Shown: one piece after another, positions 1 through 8,657 of the stretch
Layout: every line of letters begins with the position of its first letter
Position numbering within the stretch: the first letter of the stretch is position 1
From: Nitrincola sp048264025
Lineage (GTDB): Bacteria > Pseudomonadota > Gammaproteobacteria > Pseudomonadales > Balneatricaceae
Assembly (NCBI RefSeq): GCF_048264025.1
Contig: NZ_JBLXDN010000006.1
Coordinates: forward strand, 1-64,000
DNA: 64,000 nt
Direction of reading: 5' to 3'
Notes under the pieces: model-generated
What the model was told of the DNA's origin: nothing
Database searches by the model: none
What the model saw: only the letters and a program-made list of their open reading frames with translations
Position numbers and translations under genes: made by a program

Positions 1-70
1 AGTAGTGAAACGCGTCATCGCCGATGGTAGTGTGGGGTCTCCCCATGTGAGAGTAGGTCATCGCCAGGCA
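1..70 (+). rRNA. rrf: 5S ribosomal RNA, 3' part
   Basis: The first 70 bases match the conserved 3' half of a bacterial 5S rRNA: the GATGGTAGTGTGGGGTCTCC segment, then GTGAGAGTAGG and a CGCCAGGC-type 3' end. The 5' part lies outside the window. It is followed at once by a strong intrinsic terminator, as expected for the last gene of an rRNA operon. The exact mature 3' end is uncertain by a few bases. Confidence 0.93.
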
Positions 71-83
71 CTTAATATAAAAG

Positions 84-117
84 AAAGGGTCATCCAGCAG
101 GGTGGCCCTTTTTTTAT
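84..117 (+). terminator. rRNA operon intrinsic terminator
   Basis: A stem of about 12 pairs (84-95 with 100-111, including two G-T pairs) closes an AGCA loop and runs into a T tract ending near 116. It lies 14 bases after the 5S rRNA and ends the rRNA operon. Confidence 0.9.
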
Positions 118-130
118 GTGCAGAATGTAC

Positions 131-218
131 GGGCAGAAAACTGCTCCTGCGTTTTCTGCATAAGCGCCGTCCTTGGCGCGATATGCCGCGAGCGCAGGGA
201 TGCGCAGAAGCGGCGATA
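131..218. repeat. dispersed hairpin repeat, copy 1
   Basis: This stretch shares the order and much of the sequence of 45369-45470: a hairpin (GCAGAAAAC and GTTTTCTGC around CTGCTCCTGC), then GCCGTCC-TGGCGC, ATATGCCGCG and GATGCGCAGAAGCGGC. It ends about 30 bases before the start codon of the DTW gene, so it probably lies in that gene's 5' untranslated region or promoter. It lies in frame with that gene, which creates a false upstream extension to 173. No transposase is present; it resembles small non-autonomous palindromic elements. Confidence 0.7.
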
Positions 219-247
219 TTTGCTCGTTATTTAGGAGTCGGTTGTAT

Positions 248-910
248 ATGCTTGTTCCTGAAATAGATCATCCTTTTCCACGCAAACCCTTTAATGCGCG
301 CGGTTCCAAGGTTGTGCGTTGTGACGCCTGCCGTTTGCCTGAATCCTTTTGTATCTGTACTGATATTCGTGTAGCTGAACCTGCGGCTGATTTCTGGCTG
401 TTAATGCATCACAATGAGTTTTACAAGCCTTCGAATACGGGGCGGCAGATCTTACAAACCTTCCCCGGTAGTGGCGTCTCTGAATGGCAGCGATTGCAGA
501 TGCAGCCGGAATTTGAGACATTGCTGCAGCAACGTAAGGGCTCCGTCTGTCTGGTTTTTCCTGAAGCACCAGATTACAAGCACCGCATGATCACTAATAC
601 ATTGGAGCTGGAAGGTCGTCCACTGTTTGTGATACCGGATGGTACCTGGCGCCAGGCAAGGCGTATTTTCAGGCACAGTGACTATCTACAGGATCTGCCC
701 GTGATTGAGCCGCGTGTACTGGAAGGGAGTGGTTATTTTCTGCGTAGCTCGGGGCCGGAGCATCATCTGTGCACCGCTGAGGTCGCAGTGGCGTTATTGG
801 CGCAGATGGGGGATGAGGTTGGAGCGAGTGCATTGATGCATAACTTCAAACTGTTTAATGAGCGTTATTATGCGTCAAAAGGCAGAAATCTGCAGACAGC
901 AGCAAGGTGA
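248..910 (+). CDS. DTW-domain tRNA-uridine aminocarboxypropyltransferase (TapT/YfiP-like)
   Basis: A 220-residue DTW-domain protein. Members of this family transfer an aminocarboxypropyl group from S-adenosylmethionine to a tRNA uridine (acp3U). The family signature appears as PDGTWRQARRIF in the middle of the protein, and the N-terminus carries a cysteine cluster (CDACRLPESFCIC) typical of the bacterial YfiP branch. I chose ATG 248 because TAGGAG lies just before it; a longer reading from 173 would translate the dispersed repeat. It stands alone between the rRNA operon and the convergent secB operon. The family assignment is firm; the exact uridine modified is inferred. Confidence 0.85.
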   Translation: MLVPEIDHPFPRKPFNARGSKVVRCDACRLPESFCICTDIRVAEPAADFWLLMHHNEFYKPSNTGRQILQTFPGSGVSEWQRLQMQPEFETLLQQRKGSVCLVFPEAPDYKHRMITNTLELEGRPLFVIPDGTWRQARRIFRHSDYLQDLPVIEPRVLEGSGYFLRSSGPEHHLCTAEVAVALLAQMGDEVGASALMHNFKLFNERYYASKGRNLQTAAR

Positions 911-954
911 TATTCACCGTGGGTGCTACTGTCTACAGGTAAGTTACCGCTAAT

Positions 955-1437
955 TTAGTGGGTTTCTTCAGGTGCTGGTTTGTCTTCAGCTGCTTTTTGC
1001 TGTTCGGCTTTCTGCTGTAACTGTTGAGCGTAGAGCGCATCAAAGTTAACTGGAGCAAGCATCAGCGGAGGGAAGCTGGCACGGGTCATGAAGCTGTCAA
1101 CGGCTTCACGTGCATAAGGAAACAGAATGCTGGGGCAAAAGGCGCCGAGCGTGTGGCCAAGCTGTTGATCTTCAAGACCACTGATCAGGAAAATGCCAGC
1201 TTGCTGCAGTTCGATCAATAGTGCTGTTGCACCATCATTCTTAATAGTTACAGTCAGTGTCAGTACGACTTCATAGTGGTTGTCATCAAGACGACTGGTT
1301 TTGCTGTTCAGATCCAGTTTGACATCGGGCTTCCAGCCTTTGGTGAAAACAGAGGAACCCTCAGGTGTTTCCAATGAAACGTCTTTAAGGAAAACGCGCT
1401 GTAACGCAAATTGTGGTGCGGCTTGGTTTTCGGCCAT
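955..1437 (-). CDS. secB: protein-export chaperone SecB
   Basis: A cytoplasmic chaperone that keeps preproteins unfolded and hands them to SecA; it works as a tetramer. The 160-residue sequence has the SecB core (FALQRVFLKDVSLETP near the N-terminus, LGAFCPSILFPYARE near residue 105, and FPPLMLAPVNFDALY) and a variable charged tail. It is the last gene of a rhodanese-grxC-secB unit on the minus strand, 24 bases after grxC, the order also seen in Pseudomonas and enterobacteria. Confidence 0.97.
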   Translation of the reverse strand: MAENQAAPQFALQRVFLKDVSLETPEGSSVFTKGWKPDVKLDLNSKTSRLDDNHYEVVLTLTVTIKNDGATALLIELQQAGIFLISGLEDQQLGHTLGAFCPSILFPYAREAVDSFMTRASFPPLMLAPVNFDALYAQQLQQKAEQQKAAEDKPAPEETH

Positions 1438-1461
1438 GTTACAAATCCTTCGTCGGTTTAT

Positions 1462-1722
1462 TTAAGCGGGTTGATCAAGCAGTGGATCTAGCTTGCTCTC
1501 AATATCCAGTTCGTAGAGTTCATCACAGCCGCCGACATGCAAACTGTTAATGAATATCTGCGGTACGGTGTTTCGACCACTACGCTGTATCATTTCCTGG
1601 CGTAATTCGGGTGAGCTACCGACATCTATCTCTTCATAAACAGCCTTTTTCTTGTCGAGCAGGTATTTTGCTCTATGACAAAAAGGGCAGGTTCGGGTGG
1701 TGTAAATCGTAATTTTAACCAT
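1462..1722 (-). CDS. grxC: glutaredoxin 3
   Basis: A small glutathione-dependent thiol-disulfide oxidoreductase of 86 residues, the usual length. The dithiol active site CPFC is at about residues 12-15, followed by the glutathione-binding TVPQIFI segment and a GGCDE motif. It sits between the rhodanese gene (3 bases upstream) and secB (24 bases downstream), so all three are almost certainly cotranscribed. Confidence 0.96.
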   Translation of the reverse strand: MVKITIYTTRTCPFCHRAKYLLDKKKAVYEEIDVGSSPELRQEMIQRSGRNTVPQIFINSLHVGGCDELYELDIESKLDPLLDQPA

Positions 1723-1725
1723 GGT

Positions 1726-2142
1726 TTATTTCTTCACTATTGGGAGGTGCTGGGCCTTCCATTCGGTGATACCGCCAGCCAATCGTGTGACCTCGGTAAA
1801 ACCGCTAGCTTTGAGCTTCTTGCCGGCACTACCTGCTGTCTGGCCCAGGTTGCAGACGACAATGATAGGCTTGTCTTTTAAGCTCTCTAGCTCGGTGATG
1901 CGCTTGTCCAGATCCGCAAACGGAATATGACGGGAGTTGGCAATGTAGCCAGTGTCCCATTCCTTTTTGGTTCGAATATCCAGAAGAACCGCCGATTCTT
2001 TGTTAATCATGCGGGTAGCCTCCGCTGGAGAAACCGAACGTCCGGATTTTCTTTTTTCTGTCCACAGTAAAACTGCAAGAGTGACCAGCCAGGCACTGGC
2101 TAGTAGCGGGTGGTTGCCAATAAATTCAAAAATTTTTTCCAT
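1726..2142 (-). CDS. membrane-anchored rhodanese-like protein (YibN family)
   Basis: 138 residues: one N-terminal membrane segment (about residues 8-27), then a single rhodanese domain with the active cysteine in VVCNLGQTAGSAG. Rhodanese domains carry sulfane sulfur on this cysteine. It is the first gene of the minus-strand unit with grxC and secB and is divergent from gpmI. The YibN assignment rests on architecture and neighbourhood; its in vivo substrate is not known from sequence. Confidence 0.88.
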   Translation of the reverse strand: MEKIFEFIGNHPLLASAWLVTLAVLLWTEKRKSGRSVSPAEATRMINKESAVLLDIRTKKEWDTGYIANSRHIPFADLDKRITELESLKDKPIIVVCNLGQTAGSAGKKLKASGFTEVTRLAGGITEWKAQHLPIVKK

Positions 2143-2294
2143 CGGGGGTTCCGTTCTGTGAACTCAAAAAAACTTTACTAAGTATACAATGTACGGCTCT
2201 CGGGGATAAGGGTTAAACGTATCTGTGTTAGCCTTAATGCCGGATAGTCAGTAAAATGATTATATTTTTCACTTTCAAAAACAGATGGCCGACT

Positions 2295-3848
2295 ATGAGC
2301 GATAATCGATCAACCAAAGCACTGATAATTCTTGATGGTTTTGGTGTTGAATCAACACCCTCATCTGCTATTGATGCGGCGAACACGCCCAACTGGGATG
2401 CCTTACTGGCCTCTAACCCCAACTCACGCATTGCTACCTCTGGTTTGGCGGTAGGATTACCTGAAGGGCAAATGGGTAATTCAGAAGTCGGCCATATGAA
2501 TATCGGTGCTGGACGGGTGGTGTATCAGAATTTTACCCGTATTTCTAAATCGATTGAGGACGGTGATTTCTTTACTAACCCCGCATTGACGGCTGCGATG
2601 GATAAAGTCATAGCAAAGGGATCCGCGTTGCATGTAGCGGGACTTCTGTCTCCCGGTGGCGTGCATAGCCATGAAATGCACCTGTTTACGCTGATTGAGA
2701 TGGCGGTGAAGCGGGGTGTAGAAAAAGTCTATCTGCATGCGATCCTGGATGGTCGTGATATGCCCCCGCGCTCGGCTGAACCATCACTGGAAAAAGCAGA
2801 TGCGCTGTTCAAGCGACTTGGCTGTGGGGCTGTCGCCACGGTAATTGGGCGTTACTTTGCCATGGATCGTGATAATCGTTGGGATCGTGTGCAACTGGCC
2901 TATGATGCAATGACATTGGGACAGGGTGAGTATTATGCACAATCGGCCCAACAGGCGTTGGCGGAAGCCTATACACGTGATGAAAATGATGAATTCGTAA
3001 AACCCACCGTTATTACCGATATGGCGGGTCATCCCAAAGGTGTTATCAGCGACGGTGATGCGGTGATCTTTGCTAATTTCCGTCCGGACCGTGCGCGTGA
3101 AATTACCCGGGCCTTTACTGAGGGTGATAAATTTAGCGGCTTTCAGCGACAAAAACATCCTGAGCTCTCCGCCTATGTGACCTTCACTGAATATGCTGCC
3201 GATATTGACGCGGCGTGCGCTTATCCACCAACAGCCCTGCATAACGACCTGGGCGAGTATTTATCCTCGCTGGGCAGAACGCAGTTACGCATTTCAGAAA
3301 CGGAAAAATATGCGCATGTCACCTTTTTCTTTAACGGAGGGCAGGAAGCTGTTTATCCGGGTGAAGAGCGTATCCTGGTTCCTTCCCCGCAGGTTGCGAC
3401 CTATGACCTCAAGCCTGAAATGAGTGCCTTTGAAGTCACGGATAAGCTGGTTGAAGCGATTAAAAGCCGTCGTTATGACCTGATAGTGTGTAATTTTGCT
3501 AATGGCGATATGGTGGGTCATTCTGGTAAGTTTGATGCGGCTGTTAAGGCCGTTGAAGTGGTTGATCAATGCATTGGCCAAGTGCTGGAAGCGATGCGTT
3601 CAGTGCAGGGTGAAACGCTGATAACGGCTGATCATGGTAATGTTGAAATGATGCAGGATCCAGAAACAGGTCAACCCCATACCTCGCATACCATCTGGCC
3701 GGTTGCACTTATCTATGATGGGCCCCGAGCGGCTTCGGTTCAATTGCGTGACGGTGCTTTATGTGATTTGGCACCCACGTTGCTGCACCTGATGGATCTT
3801 CAGTCCCCTGAAGAGATGACCGGTAAGTCTTTAGTTGATATGAGCTGA
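2295..3848 (+). CDS. gpmI: 2,3-bisphosphoglycerate-independent phosphoglycerate mutase
   Basis: Interconverts 3- and 2-phosphoglycerate in glycolysis using two Mn ions and a phosphoserine intermediate. The 517-residue protein has the catalytic serine at residue 63 in GQMGNSEVGHMN, the ALHVAGLLSPGGVHSHE motif, GRYFAMDRD, and the C-terminal metal-binding TADHGNVE and HTSHT. I chose ATG 2295 rather than 2256 because homologues begin a few residues before ALIILDGFG. It begins an operon-like run with envC (8-base gap), ctpA and yibQ. Confidence 0.96.
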   Translation: MSDNRSTKALIILDGFGVESTPSSAIDAANTPNWDALLASNPNSRIATSGLAVGLPEGQMGNSEVGHMNIGAGRVVYQNFTRISKSIEDGDFFTNPALTAAMDKVIAKGSALHVAGLLSPGGVHSHEMHLFTLIEMAVKRGVEKVYLHAILDGRDMPPRSAEPSLEKADALFKRLGCGAVATVIGRYFAMDRDNRWDRVQLAYDAMTLGQGEYYAQSAQQALAEAYTRDENDEFVKPTVITDMAGHPKGVISDGDAVIFANFRPDRAREITRAFTEGDKFSGFQRQKHPELSAYVTFTEYAADIDAACAYPPTALHNDLGEYLSSLGRTQLRISETEKYAHVTFFFNGGQEAVYPGEERILVPSPQVATYDLKPEMSAFEVTDKLVEAIKSRRYDLIVCNFANGDMVGHSGKFDAAVKAVEVVDQCIGQVLEAMRSVQGETLITADHGNVEMMQDPETGQPHTSHTIWPVALIYDGPRAASVQLRDGALCDLAPTLLHLMDLQSPEEMTGKSLVDMS

Positions 3849-3856
3849 TTCGCCAG

Positions 3857-4996
3857 GTGTTCAAACGTGTTTTAGTCATGCTGTTGCCTGGGCTGCTGTG
3901 TTTGGCTAGTCCTGCCTGGGCGCAAGATCAGCAGGCAACTCAGGCTCAACTGGACAGGTTGAAGCAGGAGGTTGCACAGGTACAACGGCGTATAGCAGAT
4001 CAGGAGCGCCAGCGTCAGGATGAACAGCAGGCTTTAGCCCAGGCGGAGCGGGAAATAGGTCGAGTTACGGCTGAGTTACGTACACTCGATCACGAGCTGG
4101 TACAGCTGGATACTGACATGCAGGGATTGCAGAGTCAGCGTGAGGCACTTGAAACTGCCTTGGTGGAGCGCCGTGGTTTGATTGAGCAATTGATTCAAGA
4201 GCAATATCGTCAAGGCCGACAACCGCGTTTGCAATTGCTGCTGAAGCAGGAAGACCCTGAGCGTTTGGATCGGATGTTGCGCTATTATGACTATTTGAAT
4301 GCCGAGTTGACCGAACAGTTGCAAGCTTATCAACAGCAACTGGATAGTTTGGGAACAACGCGTGCACAGATAGGGTCAACCGAACAGCAAATAGCGGACA
4401 GGCGATCCCAGTTGGAGACAGAACAGCAACATCTACAAAAGGCACGTGCCGACCGTCAAGCGGCGGTGGCACAGTTAGCGACAGCGCAGCAGCAAGAACA
4501 ACAGCGTCTTGCGGCTCTACGCCGTGACCAAGAGGCGATGGAAGCGTTACTGGCGGATATTCAGCGTTCTTTGGAAGCGGCGCGCCTTGCACAGGATAGA
4601 CAAGATTTTGCCAGACTAAAGGGGGCTTTGCCTTGGCCATTGCAAGGACGCATACTACGAAGCTATGGTCATCAGCGTAGTGGTGTGGCTTTTGAAGGCT
4701 TATTGATTGCTGGCCAGGCTGGAGCTGAGGTAAAAGCCGTGCACCACGGGCGCGTGGTGTTCTCAGACTGGTTGCGTGGCTATGGGCTGGTGTTGATACT
4801 GGATCATGGTTCGGGTTATATGAGTCTGTATGGCCATAACCAAACGCTGTTATTCGAGCCTGGCGACTGGGTTACCACAGGGCAGGCCATTGCTACGGCG
4901 GGAAATAGCGGTGGTCATGAAGAAACCGGACTTTATTTTTCTATCCGTCATCAGGGTACACCGGTAAATCCGTCGCAATGGCTGAAACAACCTTAA
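3857..4996 (+). CDS. envC: EnvC-type murein hydrolase activator (degenerate LytM domain)
   Basis: Periplasmic activator of N-acetylmuramyl-L-alanine amidases during cell separation. 379 residues: signal peptide ending at AWA-QDQ, a long Gln- and Arg-rich coiled coil (about 25-235), then a LytM/M23 domain. The catalytic M23 residues are lost: the first metal site reads SGVAFEG where HxxxD is expected, and the final HxH reads LYF. This loss is normal for EnvC and supports an activator rather than an enzyme. Start is GTG 3857, eight bases after gpmI; no earlier plausible start exists. Confidence 0.9.
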   Translation: MFKRVLVMLLPGLLCLASPAWAQDQQATQAQLDRLKQEVAQVQRRIADQERQRQDEQQALAQAEREIGRVTAELRTLDHELVQLDTDMQGLQSQREALETALVERRGLIEQLIQEQYRQGRQPRLQLLLKQEDPERLDRMLRYYDYLNAELTEQLQAYQQQLDSLGTTRAQIGSTEQQIADRRSQLETEQQHLQKARADRQAAVAQLATAQQQEQQRLAALRRDQEAMEALLADIQRSLEAARLAQDRQDFARLKGALPWPLQGRILRSYGHQRSGVAFEGLLIAGQAGAEVKAVHHGRVVFSDWLRGYGLVLILDHGSGYMSLYGHNQTLLFEPGDWVTTGQAIATAGNSGGHEETGLYFSIRHQGTPVNPSQWLKQP

Positions 4997-5018
4997 ACTG
5001 GCACCAAAGGATCTACTT

Positions 5019-6299
5019 ATGAAAGGTTTGCGCATCTATCAATTATTACCGATTTCACTGTTTGCGCTAATGTGTGCTCAGTTTGTGCTGGCAGAAGAGG
5101 TTGAAACTGAAGCCACGACTATTCCGGTAGAAGAACTGCGTTTGTTTGCTGAAGTGTTTGATCGTATCAAATCGGCTTATGTAGAACCTGTATCGGATAA
5201 AAAATTGCTTGAGGATGCCATTCGTGGAATGCTCAGCGGGCTGGATCCTCACTCGGCTTATCTGGATGCGCAAGCTTTTGAAAATCTGCAGGTGCACACG
5301 TCCGGCCAGTTTGGTGGCTTGGGTATTGAGGTGGGTTTACAAGATGGCTTTATCCGAGTTATCGCACCGATTGATGATACGCCAGCACAGCGAGCTGGCA
5401 TCCAAGCTGGCGATCTGATCACTAAAATTGGTGATGAATCGATTCAGGGTGTCAGTCTTAATGAGGCTGTGGATAAAATGCGCGGCAAAATCGGCACTCC
5501 TGTCACCTTGACATTGATGCGTGAGGGCATCGAAAAACCGTTTGAGTTGACGCTGGAACGCGCTTCAATCAGTGTTACTAGTGTCCGGCATCGGTTGTTG
5601 GAAACGGGTTATGGCATGATTCGTGTCAGCCAGTTCCAGAACAATACCGCCGAGCAGCTTACACGTTCCATTGACGCTCTGAGGGCTATGGGTGAGCTAA
5701 AAGGCCTTGTTCTGGATCTGCGTAATAACCCGGGTGGAGTGCTTCAAGCTGCCGTCCAGGTGAGTGATGCTTTCTTATCGGAAGGGCTGATCGTTTATAC
5801 GGATGGTCGTTTGCCCAATTCTGAACTGAGCTTCAGTGCTACGCCAGAAACGCCAGCTGGTGATATTCCTTTGGTAGTATTGATTAATGCCGGATCAGCC
5901 TCTGCATCAGAAATTGTTGCTGGTGCGTTACAGGACCACCGTCGCGCTATTGTGATGGGAACAGATAGTTTTGGCAAAGGCTCGGTTCAGACTATTCTGC
6001 CAGTCAGTGTCGACCGAGGCGTAAAATTGACCACAGCCCGCTATTACACCCCGAATGGGCGCTCCATTCAGGCTGATGGCATTCGGCCGGATGTGGTGGT
6101 GGAAGATGCACGTATTACCCGCATTGAGGCTGAAGCAAACGAGCTTCGGGAGCGAAATCTCAGTGGTCACTTACTAGGCGAGGAGCCTGCTGAAATCAGC
6201 CATAATACGGATGATACTCTGGGTCAACGTGACTACCAGCTCTATGAAGCCCTGAACCTGCTTAAAGCGCTTAATATACTGCGGCCGGATCAAGGCTGA
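5019..6299 (+). CDS. ctpA: C-terminal processing peptidase, S41 family
   Basis: Periplasmic serine protease that trims or degrades envelope proteins. 426 residues: signal peptide ending near VLA-EEV, a PDZ domain (about 85-170, starting at the GGLGIEV motif), then the S41 catalytic domain with the nucleophile in NAGSASASEIVAGAL and the lysine in FGKGSVQT, the Ser-Lys dyad. ATG 5019 follows AAAGGA. It is preceded by envC and followed within 7 bases by yibQ, a conserved order in which the protease works on peptidoglycan hydrolases. Confidence 0.93.
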   Translation: MKGLRIYQLLPISLFALMCAQFVLAEEVETEATTIPVEELRLFAEVFDRIKSAYVEPVSDKKLLEDAIRGMLSGLDPHSAYLDAQAFENLQVHTSGQFGGLGIEVGLQDGFIRVIAPIDDTPAQRAGIQAGDLITKIGDESIQGVSLNEAVDKMRGKIGTPVTLTLMREGIEKPFELTLERASISVTSVRHRLLETGYGMIRVSQFQNNTAEQLTRSIDALRAMGELKGLVLDLRNNPGGVLQAAVQVSDAFLSEGLIVYTDGRLPNSELSFSATPETPAGDIPLVVLINAGSASASEIVAGALQDHRRAIVMGTDSFGKGSVQTILPVSVDRGVKLTTARYYTPNGRSIQADGIRPDVVVEDARITRIEAEANELRERNLSGHLLGEEPAEISHNTDDTLGQRDYQLYEALNLLKALNILRPDQG

Positions 6300-6306
6300 A
6301 ATTGCA

Positions 6307-7128
6307 TTGAAACCTGGGCTATGTGCTGGGCTGTTGTTGTGGGTAGGCATTTGGACTTTGCCTGTATGGGGAGATGAGATTTCTCCTCGCATGGTGCTGG
6401 TGATTGATGATCTGGGACCAAACCTGCTGCAAGGGCAGGCGGTACTTGAGCTTCCGGGGCCGCTGACCTATGCCGTACTGCCGTTTACGCCACATGCGGA
6501 GCGTTTGGCTGATTTGGCCGCAGAGCGCGGCAAGGAGATTATTCTGCATGCGCCCATGGCCAATATGGCTAATCTAGCCTTGGGCCCTGGTGGTCTGTAT
6601 CCGCACTTATCGGAGCAGGAGTTTAAGCAGGTACTGAACAGCAACCTGGACTCCTTGCCGCAAGCGCGTGGCTTGAATAACCATATGGGTAGTCTGCTGA
6701 CACAGCAGGAGCAGCCGATGCGCTGGGTCATGGAAGTTGCCCGCGAACGTAATCTTTTTTATATAGACAGTCGCACTACGGCTGAAACCCAGGCGGCCAG
6801 TATTGCCAGAGAAGAGCATATACCGGTACTGGAGCGCAAAGTGTTTCTTGATCATCAGGTTACCGCTGACTATGTTGAGCAGCAGTTCCTGCATGCGATT
6901 GAGCTGGCTCAAATGGAAGGGGCTGTGGTGGTGATAGGGCATCCCTATCCCGTTACGGTAGCCTATCTGCAACAGGGGTTGCCCTTGCTGGACGAGTTAG
7001 GCATTCAGTTGGTTTCCGCTTCCGCATTTTTGATGCAGGAAGCGGAACTGGAGCGACTGGATCGTTACCAGCAGCTAGAAGAACAGACCACTGGTTCCTT
7101 ACCCGTTTTGCACCTCGCGCCGGAATAG
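6307..7128 (+). CDS. divergent polysaccharide deacetylase family protein (YibQ)
   Basis: 273 residues with a cleavable signal peptide (cut near VWG-DEI) and a divergent polysaccharide deacetylase fold: VLVIDDLGPN early, HAPMAN and LNNHMGS in the middle, FYIDSRTT and IGHPYP later. The retained Asp and His positions suggest metal binding, but activity in this family is uncertain. The start is TTG 6307, seven bases after ctpA; this is the only start giving a complete signal peptide. Its last 30 bases overlap slmA tail to tail. Confidence 0.85.
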   Translation: MKPGLCAGLLLWVGIWTLPVWGDEISPRMVLVIDDLGPNLLQGQAVLELPGPLTYAVLPFTPHAERLADLAAERGKEIILHAPMANMANLALGPGGLYPHLSEQEFKQVLNSNLDSLPQARGLNNHMGSLLTQQEQPMRWVMEVARERNLFYIDSRTTAETQAASIAREEHIPVLERKVFLDHQVTADYVEQQFLHAIELAQMEGAVVVIGHPYPVTVAYLQQGLPLLDELGIQLVSASAFLMQEAELERLDRYQQLEEQTTGSLPVLHLAPE

Positions 7129-7713
7129 ACCTTCAGCCAGGCGTGGCCATTGTTCCGGCCAGTGCTCGGTTGGGCGACGGCGAAACTCGCTGCGCACATA
7201 CTGACGAATCTTACCTTCGGCAGTTGCTATCAGCAGGCTGGCACAAGAGCCAGCCGGAATACGAGTTCTAATCCCTTCTTTTTGTTCGGCTTCGCGCATA
7301 ATCTGCTTGAGTTGGGTTTCCATGCGCTCAAACAGTTGATTGACCTGACTACGCAGTCTGTCGGTTTCACCTGACAGCGCATCGGCGGTCAGAATCCTGG
7401 CCATACCAGGGTTCTTTTCAACAAAGGCCAGCAGTAGGGTTAATATTTGCTCACACTGACGTATACCACTGGCTTCAGAGGTAACGATCAGTCTGATCCG
7501 GGTGAAGAGGGTCTCTTCGATAAAGCCAATCAGGCCCTCGAACATCCGTGCTTTGCTGGGAAAGTGACGGTAGAGGGCCGCTTCAGACACGCCAACCTCT
7601 TTAGCTAACGCCGCGGTGGTGATGCGTTGCCCTGGGTTAACTTCCAGCATCTGTGCCAGCGCTTGAAGGATCTGCTCACGACGGGAGATTTTCAACTGCT
7701 GTTTATCAGTCAT
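7099..7713 (-). CDS. slmA: nucleoid occlusion factor SlmA
   Basis: TetR-type DNA-binding protein that blocks FtsZ ring assembly over the chromosome. 204 residues: helix-turn-helix at about 25-60 (TTAALAKEVGVSEAALYRHFPSK) and the SlmA ligand-like domain with conserved EKNPGMARILTADAL and GEKIR-like AEGKIRQYVRSEFRR-PTE near the C-terminus. It starts 18 bases after argB and is probably the last gene of the coaBC-dut-algC-argB-slmA run. Confidence 0.95.
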   Translation of the reverse strand: MTDKQQLKISRREQILQALAQMLEVNPGQRITTAALAKEVGVSEAALYRHFPSKARMFEGLIGFIEETLFTRIRLIVTSEASGIRQCEQILTLLLAFVEKNPGMARILTADALSGETDRLRSQVNQLFERMETQLKQIMREAEQKEGIRTRIPAGSCASLLIATAEGKIRQYVRSEFRRRPTEHWPEQWPRLAEGLFRREVQNG

Positions 7714-7731
7714 TCATTTGATCCCTGAGTA

Positions 7732-8634
7732 TTATAAGGATTTGTTGGTGATCAGGGTGCCGACACCTTCATCGGTGAAGATTTCCAGCATACAGGCATG
7801 CTCAACGCGGCCATCAATGATATGCGCGGTATTTACACCGGATTTAACTGCACTCAGAGCACAGTCGATTTTTGGCAGCATACCGCCGTAGATGGTGCCA
7901 TCTTCTATCAGTGCATCCACCTGACGGGTTGAGAGTCCGGTCAGTACCTTGCCTTCCTTGTCCATCAAGCCAGCGATATTGGTTAGCAGGATCAGCTTTT
8001 CCGCCATTAGTACTTCGGCGACTTTACCGGCTACCAGGTCAGCATTGATATTGTAGGCGTGGCCATCGGCACCCACCCCAATGGGCGCAATGACTGGAAT
8101 GAAGTCCGAGTTTTCGAGCATCTGCAGGACTTTGATATTAACGCTTTCTACTTCACCCACATGACCTATGTCGATAATTTCCGGGGCTTCCATTTCCGGC
8201 GTTTTATGCTTTACCCGCAACTTGCGCGCGCGCAACAGCTCACCATCTTTACCTGTCAGACCTATGGCCTTACCACCGGCACTGTTGATCAGGCCAACGA
8301 TTTCCTTATTGACCATGCCACCCAGTACCATTTCGACGACGTCCATGGTTTTAGAGTCAGTGACCCGCATGCCGTTGACAAAGTGGGACTCAATTTTCAG
8401 CTGTTCCAGCAGCTTGCCTATCTGCGGGCCGCCGCCGTGAACAACGATAGGGTTCATGCCGATCAGCTTCATCATCACGATATCGCGGGCAAAACTGGCC
8501 TTGAGCTTCTCGTCAGTCATGGCATTGCCACCGTATTTGATCACGATGGTTTTGCCGGAAAATTTTTGAATATATGGCATTGCCTCGCTCAGAATTTTCG
8601 AGGTATCAATGGCTTGTTGGCGTGTTAGTGGCAT
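7732..8634 (-). CDS. argB: acetylglutamate kinase
   Basis: Second step of arginine biosynthesis: phosphorylates N-acetylglutamate. 300 residues, with the amino-acid-kinase motifs VIKYGGNAM, VVHGGGPQIG and NINADLVAGKVAE. The N-terminal extension before the kinase core (LSEAMPYIQKFSG) is the type found in arginine-inhibited hexameric enzymes such as that of Pseudomonas, so feedback inhibition by arginine is likely. It lies 23 bases after algC. Confidence 0.97.
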   Translation of the reverse strand: MPLTRQQAIDTSKILSEAMPYIQKFSGKTIVIKYGGNAMTDEKLKASFARDIVMMKLIGMNPIVVHGGGPQIGKLLEQLKIESHFVNGMRVTDSKTMDVVEMVLGGMVNKEIVGLINSAGGKAIGLTGKDGELLRARKLRVKHKTPEMEAPEIIDIGHVGEVESVNIKVLQMLENSDFIPVIAPIGVGADGHAYNINADLVAGKVAEVLMAEKLILLTNIAGLMDKEGKVLTGLSTRQVDALIEDGTIYGGMLPKIDCALSAVKSGVNTAHIIDGRVEHACMLEIFTDEGVGTLITNKSL

Positions 8635-8657
8635 AGTTATTACCTGGGGGGTCAGTA

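Noticed and set aside
173..247. N-terminal extension of the DTW-domain protein
   Set aside because: These codons come from the dispersed repeat, and a ribosome binding site points to ATG 248.
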